Source: Asterochloris sp. CNOR1 (taxonomy: Eukaryota > Chlorophyta > Trebouxiophyceae > Trebouxiales > Trebouxiaceae). From it: a stretch of DNA of 64,000 nucleotides. A model generated the notes under the pieces. The model did no database searches. It was not told the DNA's origin and worked only from the letters and a program-made list of their open reading frames with translations. Each line of letters opens with the position of its first letter. The first letter of the stretch is position 1. Positions 12,401 to 23,119 of the stretch are shown here, piece after piece. The position numbers and the translations under genes are program-made. The stretch spans positions 1,798,001-1,862,000 of the forward strand of contig OZ017748.1 of the NCBI GenBank assembly GCA_963969365.1. The letters are read 5' to 3'.

Positions 12401-15006
12401 GGACAACTGCCTGCCTGCTGGCGCTCAAGCCCCTCTTTGGCATGAACTGCACTATGAGGTCGCCGCCTGAGCAAAGTGCTTGTGGCAGGCACAGTCAGAG
12501 GTCGGTGCAGGTACATGAGTGGCAGGCAGCCGCTAAGTGCCTTTGAGGTGCATGGATCTGTAGAAGTAGGCGCTCTGGTGATTGGGACATCATACTGTAT
12601 TGCCCCTGCAGGCTGTGCTGATCTGCCTGCTGTACCCAGAGAGCAGTCTATCTGTTGTGTCCTGCACCTCTCTGTCGCCTCTGTCTCCTCTGTTGGCATC
12701 TGGCTGAGGTACTGGCTCAGAGTCATGCCAAATGTGGATCCTCCCTGCTCAGCGCCACCTTGCCTGGCTCCTGCAGCCATATGCACAAGCTGTCAACAGC
12801 TCTGCCTGCAGACTTTCTTGCCTCCCGACTGCCAATCCCAGTACCCCTATGTGCATAGCCTGCGTGACGGCAGCCATGTTGTGAGCTGTAGGTAGCCTAC
12901 AGTATGCTGTTCCTTGGAACTGCACCATCAACGAGTTCAAGACACTGGCCCTTCCCAGGAGGCTAGGAGCAGACATGGAGCTCACCATGGGGCTGTAGGT
13001 CCCCTGGTGCCTGCCGACTGCTGGGCCTGGAGGCATTGCGCGAGCCGGGGCGCCCCTCCACTGGCTGGCAGGGCACACTGGTCCCTGCCTCATTGCGCGG
13101 GGGCGCCTGTGCCTGGGGACGGGTCACACTTGCGCAGGTGGCTGCCCGCAGAGCCTCCCCTGCACAGCAGGGCGTATCTGACCACCACCTGCCACTCTTG
13201 CAGATCACATGCTGCGCGGCAGCAGGGCACAGATGAACACCCGGCCACACAGGATGCCTGATCGCCCGTTTGACTGCAGCGTAGAGGTGCTGCGGGCATG
13301 AGGTGCATTGTGCAGCGCAGATACCACCTGGCCAAGTAAAGCGTGACGAGGCATATGCTGTGGACCTCAAGCCTGCAGTCTTGGCTGCTTGCATGAGCAG
13401 GGCACTGCACCTCTGACTCGTACGCTGGAGGCTGTGTTGGCCCTGACAGTGGCAGCAGCAGAGTGCCCCACTGCCACTGGCGTCCACGCCCGCAAAGCCT
13501 GCGGGGCTCCCTGCATTGTTGAGAGGCTGCATCAATCCGCAGGTGCCCTCCCCCCAGCAGGAGCAGACTGCTGAAAGTGGAGGTCTGCAGGCACTCCCAG
13601 AACCAGCGGGCCTGCTGTGGGACATTTGCTTTGAGCAGCCACTTTGTTGCGCCAGCGGGAGCCTACAAGGTGTGCACAGCCCGCAGCAGTTGGTGTACCT
13701 GCCGTGAAGGCTGCCTGCCAGAGGATGGACGGCTGGACTGGTTCCCACCACTTGCAGGTGGTGCAGGCCGCATACTGCTGCTGGCAGTGCCCGAGCGGCT
13801 GGTGGCGTGCTGTCTGTGGGCTGCCTCAGACAGAGGGGCAGCACTGCCCAGGGCTGCAGCATCTGCTGCAGTAGGGCTGCGGGCGTGCTGCTGAGACAGC
13901 AGGGGGCGTTGCCCTGAGGCCAAGGCTGCCTGGAAGGGAGTCAGGCTGCCTGCACGCCCGGCAGTCCCCTCATGCACCACTGTGCTGCGCCCAAAGGACC
14001 CTGACCCAGTGTCGTCGGTGGCGTTTGGGCGCTCGCTGCCTGCTGCTGACAGGTGGCGGCTGGTGGAGCTGGAGGGCTGGAGGCGTGGGGAGGGGCTGCC
14101 ATGCAGGAACCCGCCCTGCAGGGAGAGAGGCAGTGAAGGGTGGCTTGCCCGCATGCAGCGCATCTGGGAAGGTGCCTGTCAGAGCGCCTGACAGCACCAC
14201 CTGTGCAGGCACACGCGCTGTGTATCGGTGGCGAACCAGTGAGGCCTCACCAGGTGGGTCGCTGACAGCTGTGCACTTGGGCAACCAACAATGACATGCA
14301 GTCCCACACTGCAGCCTGAGAACGCAGCAGTGTAGCCGCCTGGGCCTGGCAGTTGCCTCCAGCAACTTTGTGGGCCCAGGCTGACAGGCCAAGCTAGGGC
14401 TGCTCAGCTAGGCACTCTAAGACAGGTGGCATGCAGCCTCACCCGGGCCCCTGTGCCTGCATGGCTGCCTGTCCGGGAGAGGGGACGCCCAGCTGGCGTC
14501 GTCAGGTGGCTGCCTCCGCCTGAGCGTGAGTTGGGACGGGGGCCCCAGCCAGCTTCGCTGCGTGAGGGTGGGCGAGGCCCCTCGCCAGTGCCTGCGCGAG
14601 CGCCTGCCACAGAGTAGGGGCTATGGCCCAGGATGTTCAGGCCCACACGTGACTGCCTGCAGGGGAAGCGGAGGAGCGGTGCGACCATGGCCGCTGGACG
14701 AAGGAGCAGTGCCTGTAGTGGGACTGTCCTGCTTGGCTGTGGGATTGCTGCAGGCTGATGCCTGGCAGCAACAATGCAGCCTGGCATGTGAAGCAGTGCT
14801 AGAAGCAGCATGAGGAACTGCTCTCACCTGGGCGTCACCGAGGGGGATCGCGCCACGGGAGCAGCATATGGGGACAGCGGGCGCCCTGCCCACCCCTGCT
14901 GTCTGCTGCTGATGTCCTGTGTGCTTGTGTGACTCTGCCTAGACAAGGTGCTGCGCTCTGGACCAGCCTGCCTGTGCAGCTCAATGTCCCCCAACCCATC
15001 TTGCAT
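9416..15006 (-). CDS. Large intrinsically disordered Ser/Pro/Arg-rich protein, unrecognised
   Basis: I do not recognise a family. The start is the ATG at 15004-15006 and the first exons chain in phase: 14828-15006, 14443-14656, 13699-14115, 12986-13112, 12668-12770, then one beginning near 12400 with an acidic stretch (ALEDDLSTIEDDDSP). They encode low-complexity sequence rich in Ser, Arg, Pro, Gly and Gln (SRPSSRQ, RPGSRPGS type motifs). Further likely exons: about 11650-11900 (DDLDWETIPAAAQ), about 11345-11425 (VLAATLETNLGGLAAELF, helical), 11030-11105 (PPSRRVSRPSSGQRAA), about 10630-10790, 10150-10390 (MTVGDVRNAADEALRQ, helical), about 10035-10080 (VAALLDDAADGAQ), and a last exon ending at the stop 9416-9418 (ISAVNALSTDS). 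Junctions between about 12286 and 9500 are uncertain. Convergent with OGDH, 254 bp between stops. The pattern suggests a scaffold or phospho-regulated protein, but that is only inference. Confidence 0.6.
9660..10050 (-). repeat. Serial splice-donor-like CAG|GTGAGCTGC echoes
   Basis: On the minus strand the segment carries repeated CAGGTGAGCTGC-like words (plus strand GCAGCTCACCTG, GCAGCTCACCTCTG, GCAGCTCACG, GCAGCTCACCG, CAGCTGACG, CAGCAGCTCACCTGGCA). The best functional candidate is the rightmost, the donor after VAALLDDAADGAQ near 10032; the others lie within the following intron at irregular spacing. Confidence 0.55.
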
Positions 15007-15410
15007 GGTCAGGGCTTCCTTAAGCTGGGACTTGACCGTTGGTTAAATATGTTACCGAGCCCTGCACCAAGTCCATAACACTCAATGTTGCAGAAAGAGC
15101 ATCTTGCAGCAGGGCCAGTCAGATTGCTGTCTAATGCAAGCTCAAACCATCGACCTTCCTCGCGAACTGCTATGCCACACAGCTGCCTCTGTTCGATTAT
15201 AGGCACATATGCAACGAGCACTTACTCATCCACAAGCCGTGTTGTGCAAAAGTTCAAGTGGGCTACATTGATTCCTCAGGCCTTGGAATCATTGCTCTAC
15301 GCCAAGCTGCTCATGCCTTGAATGACTGCTGGCTTTTCACTCTGGCCGGCAGCAAGGTCCCAGTGCCAGGCTGGACGGTCAGGACGGTGTATCAACAAGC
15401 TGAATGGGCA
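15007..15410. other. Intergenic: PA-TM-RING 3' flank and promoter of the disordered-protein gene
   Basis: About 400 bp between two genes on the minus strand. It must hold the 3' end of the RING gene and the promoter of the downstream gene. I see an AT-rich GGTTAAATATG stretch near 15040 but no convincing TATA box, RNA gene or ORF. Confidence 0.5.
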
Positions 15411-18400
15411 TCATAACGCAGACGAGTGAGGGTTGTAGACATCTTGATGGGTGTCTGGCTGCCTGGCAGAGGAGCCAGCAGGAGCATCAAACTCCTGGGC
15501 GGTCTGCCTCCGGTTGGGGCGTGTGTGGTGGGCGGAGTGTGCCGAGGCGGCAGGGGCGCTTGAGCTGGGGTGGGGACCCTCCAGGCTCGAGTGCCTGCTG
15601 CGCAGGGGCTGCCGCGGCCACAAGGGCTGCCTGCCGCGCACAACCTGAGTGGGGATGGGGTCAGCTGGTGTGATCTCGCTGATGTCAGACGGACTGGCCG
15701 GGCCAGCAGTGTCATCAGAAGGGCTTGCCTGCAGACAACAGGGTCACTATCACTTGGCAGGTCAGCAGGAGGTGCAGGTGTGGACTATAAACTTCGAGCT
15801 GGCCAAGCAGCCAGTGGACAATTGCCAGCTGCCTATTGCTTGGATGACTTGTGCCTCTGCAGGGTGCATGCAGAGAGCAGCAACAGCACAGGTGAGCAAC
15901 TTGTAGACCAAACTTGATGTTGGCAACACCCTCACCTGCTCTGCAGACGGCTGAGAGGCAGCAAATCTTTCCATCTGGGGGAAGTTCCGCGGCGTCGCAG
16001 CCCTTTCCGCCTGCACAGCGGCTACAGAGCTGGAAGGGGAGGCAGGCGATGGGGGCGGGCCAGACCCTCTGGGTAGCGCATGTGTCGGCTGCTCGATGTC
16101 GCCTCGAGCGTCTGCAGGCGCCCGCGGGTAGCCCCACCGCCAGCGCCGCCACCTGCGCAGCAACTTGCGCCTGTCTCTGAGCTCTGGGAGCAGCCATGCT
16201 GAGCACATCATGGTGCTGGCAGCAGACCGCAGCCTGCTTTTGGGCTCCATGCACATGAGCTGCTGCCAGCAGGGACGCTTGACTGCAGCCCCTACAGGAT
16301 TCACTCCAGGAGTCATGGGGGCGGCATGCTGTGGACACCCAGCTCTGGCACACTGCACGCACCTCCTGATGGGGAACAGAGCGACTGCAGGGACGCCGCT
16401 GAGTGCGCCTGAAGCAGCAGGATCTGCTTCCCCTACCCCTGTTGCAGCCTCAGGGGCAGCAGCTCTCTCAGCTACCTGCACAGCGGGGCAAAGGCCTGGC
16501 ACCTGGCCTCCAGACACTGTCAATACTCTGGGGGCTGCGCAAATTGACTGGACTGCAGTTCTCACCTGCTCTGTCAAGGCACTACTGTCCTTCAGGGCAT
16601 TGTTTTTGCACACGGGGCACAGGGGCCGGCGACTGCTTAGCCACTGGTCAATGCACTCCTGCATGGGCCATATCAGTATATTGGTAGATGTATATAGCAC
16701 GCAGCAATGGGCCCCTCAGCAGGGCTGGCCATGCAACACAGGGAGGGGCATGGTCAAAAGATTGATGCAGGCAGCGTATTGACCAGCACGCAGAATGGAT
16801 CCGCTTGGAGAGGCAGCGCTGCAGGCAGCGCACCATGTGGAAGCGGTGGCGGCAGGGCAGGACCCGCAGCTTTTCCCCTTCCCTGCACAGCACAGACCGC
16901 ATTGCAACAAGGGCCTGCCGTCGAGGCACTCTGCTGCAGCACACGCAGTGCCCAAGACCGAGCAGCAGTAAGAACTGGCAGCCCCCGCTTGGGAAGCAGG
17001 GAAAGCCCTTGAGAGCAGGGGGCCACAGATCATGTATGGCATGTGCAAACGAGTCTCCTGCTCTGATGGCAAGGAGCGCAGATGGCATGATGCGCACAAG
17101 ACGAGCACCGTTCAAGCATGCTTACGAGTAGTCTTCCAGGCAGACTGCACAGGTTTTGAGGGTGCCCCCTCCCTTAGGCCCACGGGGGCTGCCCTCATCG
17201 CTGGTGCTGTCGCTGCACGCACTAGAGCCTGCAGGCAAATACCAGCAGATGAGAGTGATTGGGCAGGTGCAGGGCCAGCCTGACCTCGTGCTCCACTTCG
17301 CCAGCCCACAGGTGGGCTCTGGCATGGAGAGCCTGGCAATGCATGCGGAGTGCCACCTGCAGGACAGCCACTGGCAGGCAGATGGGCTAAGAAACCGCTG
17401 GGTTGTACTGGAAAGCTAAGACTCATCTTCATAACGTCATGCTGGGCAACAGGCAGTCTCCAGGCACATCCAAAGTGGAAGGCTCTGCATGCCACACGGG
17501 AAGCACCTAGGCCTGCGGCCAGCAAGCAAATCTACCCACTGTTATGCCTCCTGAAGCTGCTGTGCCGCTTTTCGTGCATGACCACTGGCAGGGCGCGCAT
17601 CTGAGCAGAGCTCATGCCTTCATTGCTGTCCCGCAGTGGCTCGTAGCCTAACTGCCCTGGCACTGTCTGCAACCGGTTCCTCCTGCAAGGTGGTGGTACA
17701 TGGCTTGATGCTCTGGCAGATGGGGACATGACCTGCTCTGCTGTGGAGCGTGTCAGGCCTTTGCACAGGTTGCAGTAAAAAGCAGCACTGCAGAAAGATG
17801 ATGCCTGAAGTCAGCTGCCTGGCGCATTGACTTCGCAGACCGGGCACATGGGGCCACCAGTGCCATGTCACACCTGATCCACCAAAATGCAGCGCCCACC
17901 ACAGAGACAGCCAGCATGCCAGCCAGGGCCGACATGAGCATGCTGATCCACAGCGCTGCTGCTGTCTGCAGGCAGCAGTAGCATGTCAAGTTGATGCTTG
18001 AGGCTCAGTGAGAGCATGGCACCTTCTTGACTGACCTCCCACCCAATGCACGCCTGGCACAGCAGATAGCAGGACACAAAGCATTGCTGGACTACGCAGA
18101 GCAGGTGGTGGCGGAAACTGATGCTGCAACGGCTGCACAACATGTGAGCTGCCTGGGCTCACCAGTGTGATGCGAACAACTGTGACGCCCTCAGTCATGA
18201 GGCGCTTGACAATGATGCCTGTCTTCTGGGTGACAAAGACTGCAGGGATGCCCGGGTCTGGGTGACCCAGGGGCTTGGACATGATGATCAGAGCCTCATA
18301 CTGGTCGTCATATATGATGGCTGCCATTGCACCGGCCTGCTCAGCATGGCGAACCTGCAGCAGAGACAGCCCTTGGCCAGTGCAGGGGCTGAGCAGTCCG

Positions 18401-19905
18401 TAGCGGTGCAACACCAGGCTGCGCCGCATCAGCCCTGTCTGCATCTTGACCCTGCAGTTTGGCATTGGTGAAAGCAGTCATGTGAGCTGCCATTGCACCA
18501 GCCTCCTCAGCATGGCGGACCTAGAGCACCTGGAGAGGGACCACCCACATGTGAGCCTCCAAACAGTCAAAGCAGCGGCAGCTGCACTGCCAACCCAAGG
18601 TGGCCTGAACAGCCTACCATGGCAGGCGCTACCATCATGAGAGCTTGGGCTGGTGCTGAATATGACGACTATCAGATGAGCCTGTGCTGGCCCACAGGGC
18701 GCCAGTCTTGTGCCAGGCAGCAGTCTACTCACAGGCAGCTCAAGGGCCCTGCCTAAGCCAGCATGGAGGCTTTCTAGCCCAGCCGGTGAGCATGCAAAGG
18801 TCAAGCTCTCTGCAAAGGGTGTGCAGCATGCTGTGTGCTGCCAGGCAGCGCCCTGCCAGGGAGAGCTGCAGGCTCCTGCTCCGCAAAGGCGCGAGGCGAC
18901 CTCACCTTGTCGTCAAAGGTGCAGTTGGTGTGCAGGCGCTCTGAGCGGACAATCATGGGAATCCAGGCGCAATCCTGGAGGCCCTCGGGCGTCCTCATGG
19001 CAGTGCACCCATCCTCGGGGTCAGCAATCTGCACACAGCGGGGCAGCGCCAAGTGTGCCTGCTGTTGCCATTGAACATGTTAATCACAGAAGCCCTTGGG
19101 CGGCCTTGTGGTTGGACCCACAGCCTCAGGATCGGCAATGTGTGCACAGGGGCAGCGCCCAGGGTGCCTGCTGTCAAGGTGACCCTTGTATATCACAGGG
19201 CAGTGGACTGCTCCGCGGCATTGCAGCTGTCCTCAGAGTCTACAATCTGTGCACAGCGGCAGCGGTCTGCCTGATGCAATGCAAGTGCGTCCTGGCCTCG
19301 AGTGTAGCGACAGGTGACCTTGGCACAGAGCAGCCTTCCTTTACGGTCGGCAGGGCTCAGCATGGTGAGAACACCCTGGCATTACTGGCCAGAAGGACAG
19401 CACGCAGTAAAAGCCCAGCATGTCTCCTGCCACACGTGCGGCCTGTTGTCGGCCAGGCCTGTGATCTCTGCCCTCAGGTTGGTGCCACATCACAGCCAGC
19501 ACCATGTTCCAAAAGCGTCTGCAGGTAGTTGCTCCAACACAATGAGGCGGATGAGACGGGCTTAGACTCACTACTAACACGCCCTCCACCCCTTCAGGCG
19601 GCAGACGGGGCCCGAAATCTGCAGGCATGACATGGAGCCTGTCAACATGCCACAGTGGAGGCCCAAGCTTGACTGTGAGGTTCAACACTTCTGACTGACC
19701 AGCTGGGAGGTCTTGCATGGGATCAAAGGTGACATTGCCGGTCTGCAGGCAGCAGGGAGGCTTGCTCAGCGCATGCACATGCAGGAATGCGCCATGTCAG
19801 CGCCAAGCTAGGCAACAAGCTAAGCAAGCCTGCCTTGAGGATGATGTTGCCACTGGCACATGAGCACATCAAGCCCAGGCACAAAGCCTCCACAACCGCC
19901 CTCAT
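15411..19905 (-). CDS. PA-TM-RING family E3 ubiquitin ligase (RING-H2)
   Basis: Membrane-anchored ubiquitin ligase of the RNF13/GRAIL/plant RMR class, working in endomembranes or as a vacuolar sorting receptor. Twelve exons in phase: 19834-19905, 19572-19742, 18906-19058, 18163-18354, 17874-17965, 17540-17682, 17126-17228, 16834-16882, 16566-16658, 16363-16475, 15936-16176, 15411-15728; 579 aa. Residues 1-19 form a signal peptide (MRAVVEALCLGLMCS); 20-195 a PA domain (GNIILKTGNVTF, ADFGPRLPPEGVEGVLV, AEQAGAMAAIIYDD, IPAVFVTQKTG); about 200-226 a transmembrane helix (LWISMLMSALAGMLAVSVVG); about 301-343 a complete C3H2C3 RING (CAVC, CRHRFHMEC, IDQWL, CPVC); then a Ser/Pro-rich tail ending SSAL. 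Order and spacing match the family. The first intron has a GC donor (AAG|GCAGGC). Exon edges of the tail are the least certain. Confidence 0.93.
18325..18535 (-). repeat. Acceptor echo before the PA-domain exon 18163-18354
   Basis: The exon start and acceptor (plus strand GCTGCCATTGCACCGGCCTG then CTCAGCATGGCGAACCTGCAG, about 18321-18360) recur in the upstream intron at about 18486-18530 as GCTGCCATTGCACCAGCCTC then CTCAGCATGGCGGACCTAGAG. The copy has lost its CAG acceptor and is not part of the open coding path. Confidence 0.8.
19020..19280 (-). repeat. Regularly spaced acceptor echoes before exon 18906-19058
   Basis: Three related blocks about 107-110 bp apart. The real exon start (19020-19065) contains CAATCTGCACACAGCGGGGC; copies at about 19131-19180 (CAATGTGTGCACAGGGGCAG) and about 19238-19280 (CAATCTGTGCACAGCGGCAG) are increasingly diverged. 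All three continue into GCCTGCTG or GTCTGCCTG remnants of the acceptor. Confidence 0.75.
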
Positions 19906-20267
19906 CACTTGTTGGGATGCTGCCAGCTTCAGAGATCCCACATCATATCACCTTCTGGCCACACTGGCCCGGGGAGACAGAGGCACTGAACCTCCGAGAT
20001 TACCGTAGACCGGCTGCCAAGGGTCAACTTCGATTCCCTTGGCAACTTGATTGATTTTGCAGTCCACCAAAATCTTGCAGCCCATGCGCAAGGTAGCCCT
20101 CTTCAAGCACCCCCCTTCTGCACAGCAACATTGCACCTTGTCCTTAGGCCCTCTCCTTGGCAAGAGGACCAGGGATGTGGCAGGCGCACATGGGGCTCGC
20201 AAGCAAATTTGCAACACGCATCGGCTGAGCCACCACACAGGTGAGCTGTGTGCATACATTGTGCCAA
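19906..20267. other. Divergent promoter region, PA-TM-RING / SET gene
   Basis: About 360 bp between divergent starts. I see no clear TATA box. The SET gene may have an upstream non-coding or transit-peptide exon here, since its first ATG is uncertain; no other supported feature is visible. Confidence 0.4.
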
Positions 20268-21854
20268 ATGGATAGAGAGCCGCATCCTTGTATGACACAT
20301 AGCGGTCAATGGTGTGCATGTGAGCCGCCACCGGTGCTGGCTGCTAGGATTGCTCAAGCAGATAGTGCCTCTCACCCAGCCCTCGTCTGTGCTGCAGCTG
20401 TACTTTCAGCAGCTCATACAGCCAATCCTGTGGCCAAACCTGAGAGCGTGCAGCAGTTGAGGGCCTGGATCGAGGACAATGGCGGATATGTGCACCCTGC
20501 TCTCGAGCTGGCCACCAGTCCCACCCATGGCTGCAGGTGGCACTGCTCTCAGCCATGGGGGAGCTTGTGTTGTGGGCCGTGCTGGCCCCTGACTTAAGCC
20601 AGAGCCACACTTGTCACATGCACTGAGCCTGGCTGCAGAGGCATCATTGCCACAGAGGACATTCCAGCCGAGCTGTGTGCCGAGGAGCCACTCATTCTGC
20701 TGCCCGAGCGCCTGGTTCTGAGCACAGAGGTTGCACGGAAAGAGCTTGCTGCTGTGCTGGCTTTCCATGAGCTGACACGCTTCAAGGTGGGTGCCAGCCA
20801 GTAGCTCAGTGCCAGCTTGTGCCTGCTGCAGGCGGGTGCTCGAGAAGTGTTTTCAGCCCAGCTCACGCAGTCCAACTGCTGTCTGGGACCATGCTGCACC
20901 CCTTGACTGCAGGAGAGGACTGACCCTGTGCTGCCACTGGCCTTGCTGCTGGCTCAGGAGCGTAGCAAGGGTGCAAAATCATTCTGGGCACCCTATCTGC
21001 AGCTGCTGCCAGATCAGCCAGGCAACGGCTGGAACCTGGAGGGGCCAGCACTGGCAGCAGCGATCAAGCAGGCACAGCAAGTGCTGGGTGAGCCAGGTCA
21101 AGACGCGCTGCGGGCCAAACGGTTGCATGGCCTGGATTGTGACAGCTTTTGATCCGACATGGTGCATGGTGTACCTGTGCTGCTGCAGGCTCTGCTGCAG
21201 ACGAGTTTCAGCAAGAAGCACAGCGGGCCAGCAAGCTCATCCAGGACCAGGCAGACGATCTTGCTGCAGCCATGAGCAAGGAGCTTGAGATATCGGCAGC
21301 AGACATCAGATGGGGCATGGGTCAGGCAAGCCTGTCTCCCATTTAAGTAAACAGCTGCATCGCCTGTAAAGCCAATCACTGCAATGCGCCTTGAGCTGTG
21401 CTGCGACTTGCTTTGCAGGTCTTGTCCAGGTGTTTTGGTGCAGCACCCAGCGTGGGTCTGCTGCCATTCATCGACCTGTGTAATCATGCAGAACATGGAG
21501 CGCCACCAGACAGGTCAGATCCGGGGCAGCCAATGCTGACGTGTAGCTTCCCTTCCTGCTGTGCTAGCTGACCTGTTGGCTCCCCAATGGCAGCTATGAG
21601 GGCGCTGTAGACGGCGAGCCTTTCATTTATGTGCCCCACACGCATTTTGATGAGCCTGCTGGGCTCAAAGCAGGGGAGGAGCTCTTCATATCATACCTTC
21701 CAGGAGAGACACCCCCCCTCTATGCCTTTTTGAATCTTGGTAAGGCAAGCTGTTGTGCACAGCCCTGCGATGCTAGGCCAGCAATTCAAGAGCACTCAAG
21801 ATATGCATGGCTGCAGGATTTGTGCCAGAAGAGTGTGCCCAAGAACTAGGTTGA
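20268..21854 (+). CDS. SET-domain protein methyltransferase (Rubisco-LSMT/SETD-like core, short)
   Basis: S-adenosylmethionine-dependent protein-lysine (or histidine) methyltransferase of the split-SET LSMT/SETD3-SETD6 type. Exons: 20268-20536, 20639-20786, 20913-21087, 21189-21325, 21419-21513, 21594-21739, 21817-21854; about 335 aa. SET hallmarks: RGIIATEDIPAELC (N-SET), ALLLAQERSKGAKSFWAPYL (inserted helical region), SVGLLPFIDLCNHAEHG (the catalytic NH motif; P-[IM]-D-x-x-N-H), AGEELFISYLPGE (the [GE]EL-ISY motif with the conserved Tyr), then NLGFVPEECAQEL and stop. The usual C-terminal Rubis-subs-bind domain is missing; only 156 bp separate this stop from the next gene's stop. The intron after 21325 has a GC donor (CAG|GCAAGC). 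The start at 20268 is the first in-frame ATG, but an upstream exon is possible, so targeting cannot be judged. The substrate is unknown. Confidence 0.85.
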
Positions 21855-22010
21855 TGACTGGAGATCCCACCGAGCAGGGGTCTGTACAGATTCCTCAGTA
21901 TAGCATGTGAATGGGCTATTCACGAAAAAAGTCACAAGCTTGCAATATCACAAGCAAAAATAATGAATACATGTGTCTGACTGATGCTGAGACTGGTTGT
22001 TAGCACTTGA

Positions 22011-23032
22011 TCACCCTGCGTTGAGGCCCAGGTCCCCTGCACTTCTAATCTGGACACGCCCATTGAGTTGCTGCGCAGTGCTGGCCTGAGTGACAGGCTG
22101 CTGCGTGGCAAGGCGCTCCTGGCGGTCAGCCTCCATCTGGGCCCTGATTATCTCCTTTTCTGAGTTGGTCGCCTGGGATACTGACTTGGAGTTGCGAGCC
22201 TTGAAGCGCTGCTCCTTCTTGAGCCTGTCTTTGGCGTCCTCAACAGCCCGCACCTGCACAGGAAACATCAGCTCAAGACTCAGTCTCGAGCAAGCAGAAA
22301 CCCACGGCAGCTGACGAGCCACTGAGGAGCCACACAGCTGGTCTCCACACTGGGTCAGGTTGCACATCTCAAGGGCTTTAATGCAAGCTGAGCATGAAAT
22401 ATTCGCCATTCAATGAGTGTCGGTGTCTCTGTGCTACATTTCTAATTTCAAAGCCAGGCAGTCAGGCAGCTAAGTCAGCAACTTAGTCCCTGCATGTCAA
22501 ATGAGGGGCTCCCCAAGCCTTGTAAGGGTACGCACCAGCAGCACAGCACCTGCGCATCCCCCCTTCCCCCTTCCCCCTACCCCCCCTCCCTTGCCCCCAG
22601 CATCGCAGCAAAAACTGCTCAGCTCACCTCCTTCATGGTGACTACAGTCCCTTCTGGCAGTGTGAGGATCTCCCCGTCCTCCTCCAGCACCCAGCCCATC
22701 ATTTGAAGTGTCTCCACAGCGCCTTCCTCATCCCTGATACACCGGGCAATGGTGGGGTTGGACAGCCGGATCTTCCTGTACTTGGCTTCTGCAGGCAGGG
22801 GAATGTCAACTACCCTGCCCTGAACAGGTTTGCCGACAGCTGGTGCATGGGTGTGCCTCACACCCCCTCAGCTTAGCTTGCTGCGGGGCACACCTGTTGG
22901 GCTCACAGCGGTGTTGCGCAGGAGCTTGGAAAGGACATTCAGGCTCTCCTCTGAGTTGATGCTCCACAAGGCCAGCTGCAGAGAGGTCTTTCTCTCAGCA
23001 ATCTTAGCGGGGACATAGCCCGCATACCCCAT
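22011..23032 (-). CDS. PUB-domain protein (Cdc48/p97-binding type)
   Basis: Small soluble protein of 197 aa in three exons: 22894-23032, 22628-22839, 22011-22253. Residues 1-120 form a PUB domain: helical KTSLQLALWSINSEESLNVL, then KLLRNTAV, KYRKIRLSNPTIARCI (the typical basic KYRKIRLSN segment), GAVETLQMMGWV and EDGEILTLPEGT. The tail (VRAVEDAKDRLKKEQR) is a charged helix followed by a Gln/Thr-rich end. PUB domains (PNGase, UBXN6, HOIP) bind the C-terminal tail of the Cdc48/p97 ATPase, so a role in ubiquitin-dependent extraction is inferred. No UBX or catalytic domain is present. The ATG at 23030-23032 is the first in frame after a stop. Its start lies only 87 bp from the stop of CPP1 on the same strand. 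Confidence 0.85.
22558..22598 (-). repeat. G-quadruplex-prone G-tract array in intron 2 of the PUB gene
   Basis: The plus strand is a run of C-tracts (6, 5, 5, 6, 3 and 5 C) split by TT, TA, T or TTG. The transcript therefore carries six consecutive G-runs with 1-3 nt loops, starting about 30 nt downstream of the 5' splice site at 22627. This meets the usual G3+N1-7 quadruplex pattern. Confidence 0.8.
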
Positions 23033-23119
23033 GCCAATAGGATTGCCCCCAATTTCTGCGAAGTCGGTTTCTCTTTAATTTATACTTGCTTTCTTGCACA
23101 TCACTTAACACAAAAAAGG
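23033..23119 (-). promoter_or_regulatory. Very short same-strand spacer with TATA-like box (CPP1 to PUB gene)
   Basis: Only 87 bp separate the CPP1 stop from the PUB-gene ATG on the same strand. On the minus strand it contains TATAAATTAAAG about 45 bp before the ATG and CTTTTTTGTGTTAAG. It must serve as 3' UTR/terminator of one gene and core promoter of the next, unless the two are co-transcribed. Confidence 0.45.

Noticed and set aside
15080-15190. tRNA-like T-arm (GGTCGATGG) in the spacer before the disordered-protein gene
   Set aside because: No GGTTCRANNCC box or cloverleaf pairing could be built on either strand.
20268-21854. Calling the SET protein Rubisco large-subunit N-methyltransferase
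   Set aside because: Only the SET core is present; the substrate-binding domain is absent and the transit peptide is not established, so the substrate cannot be assigned.
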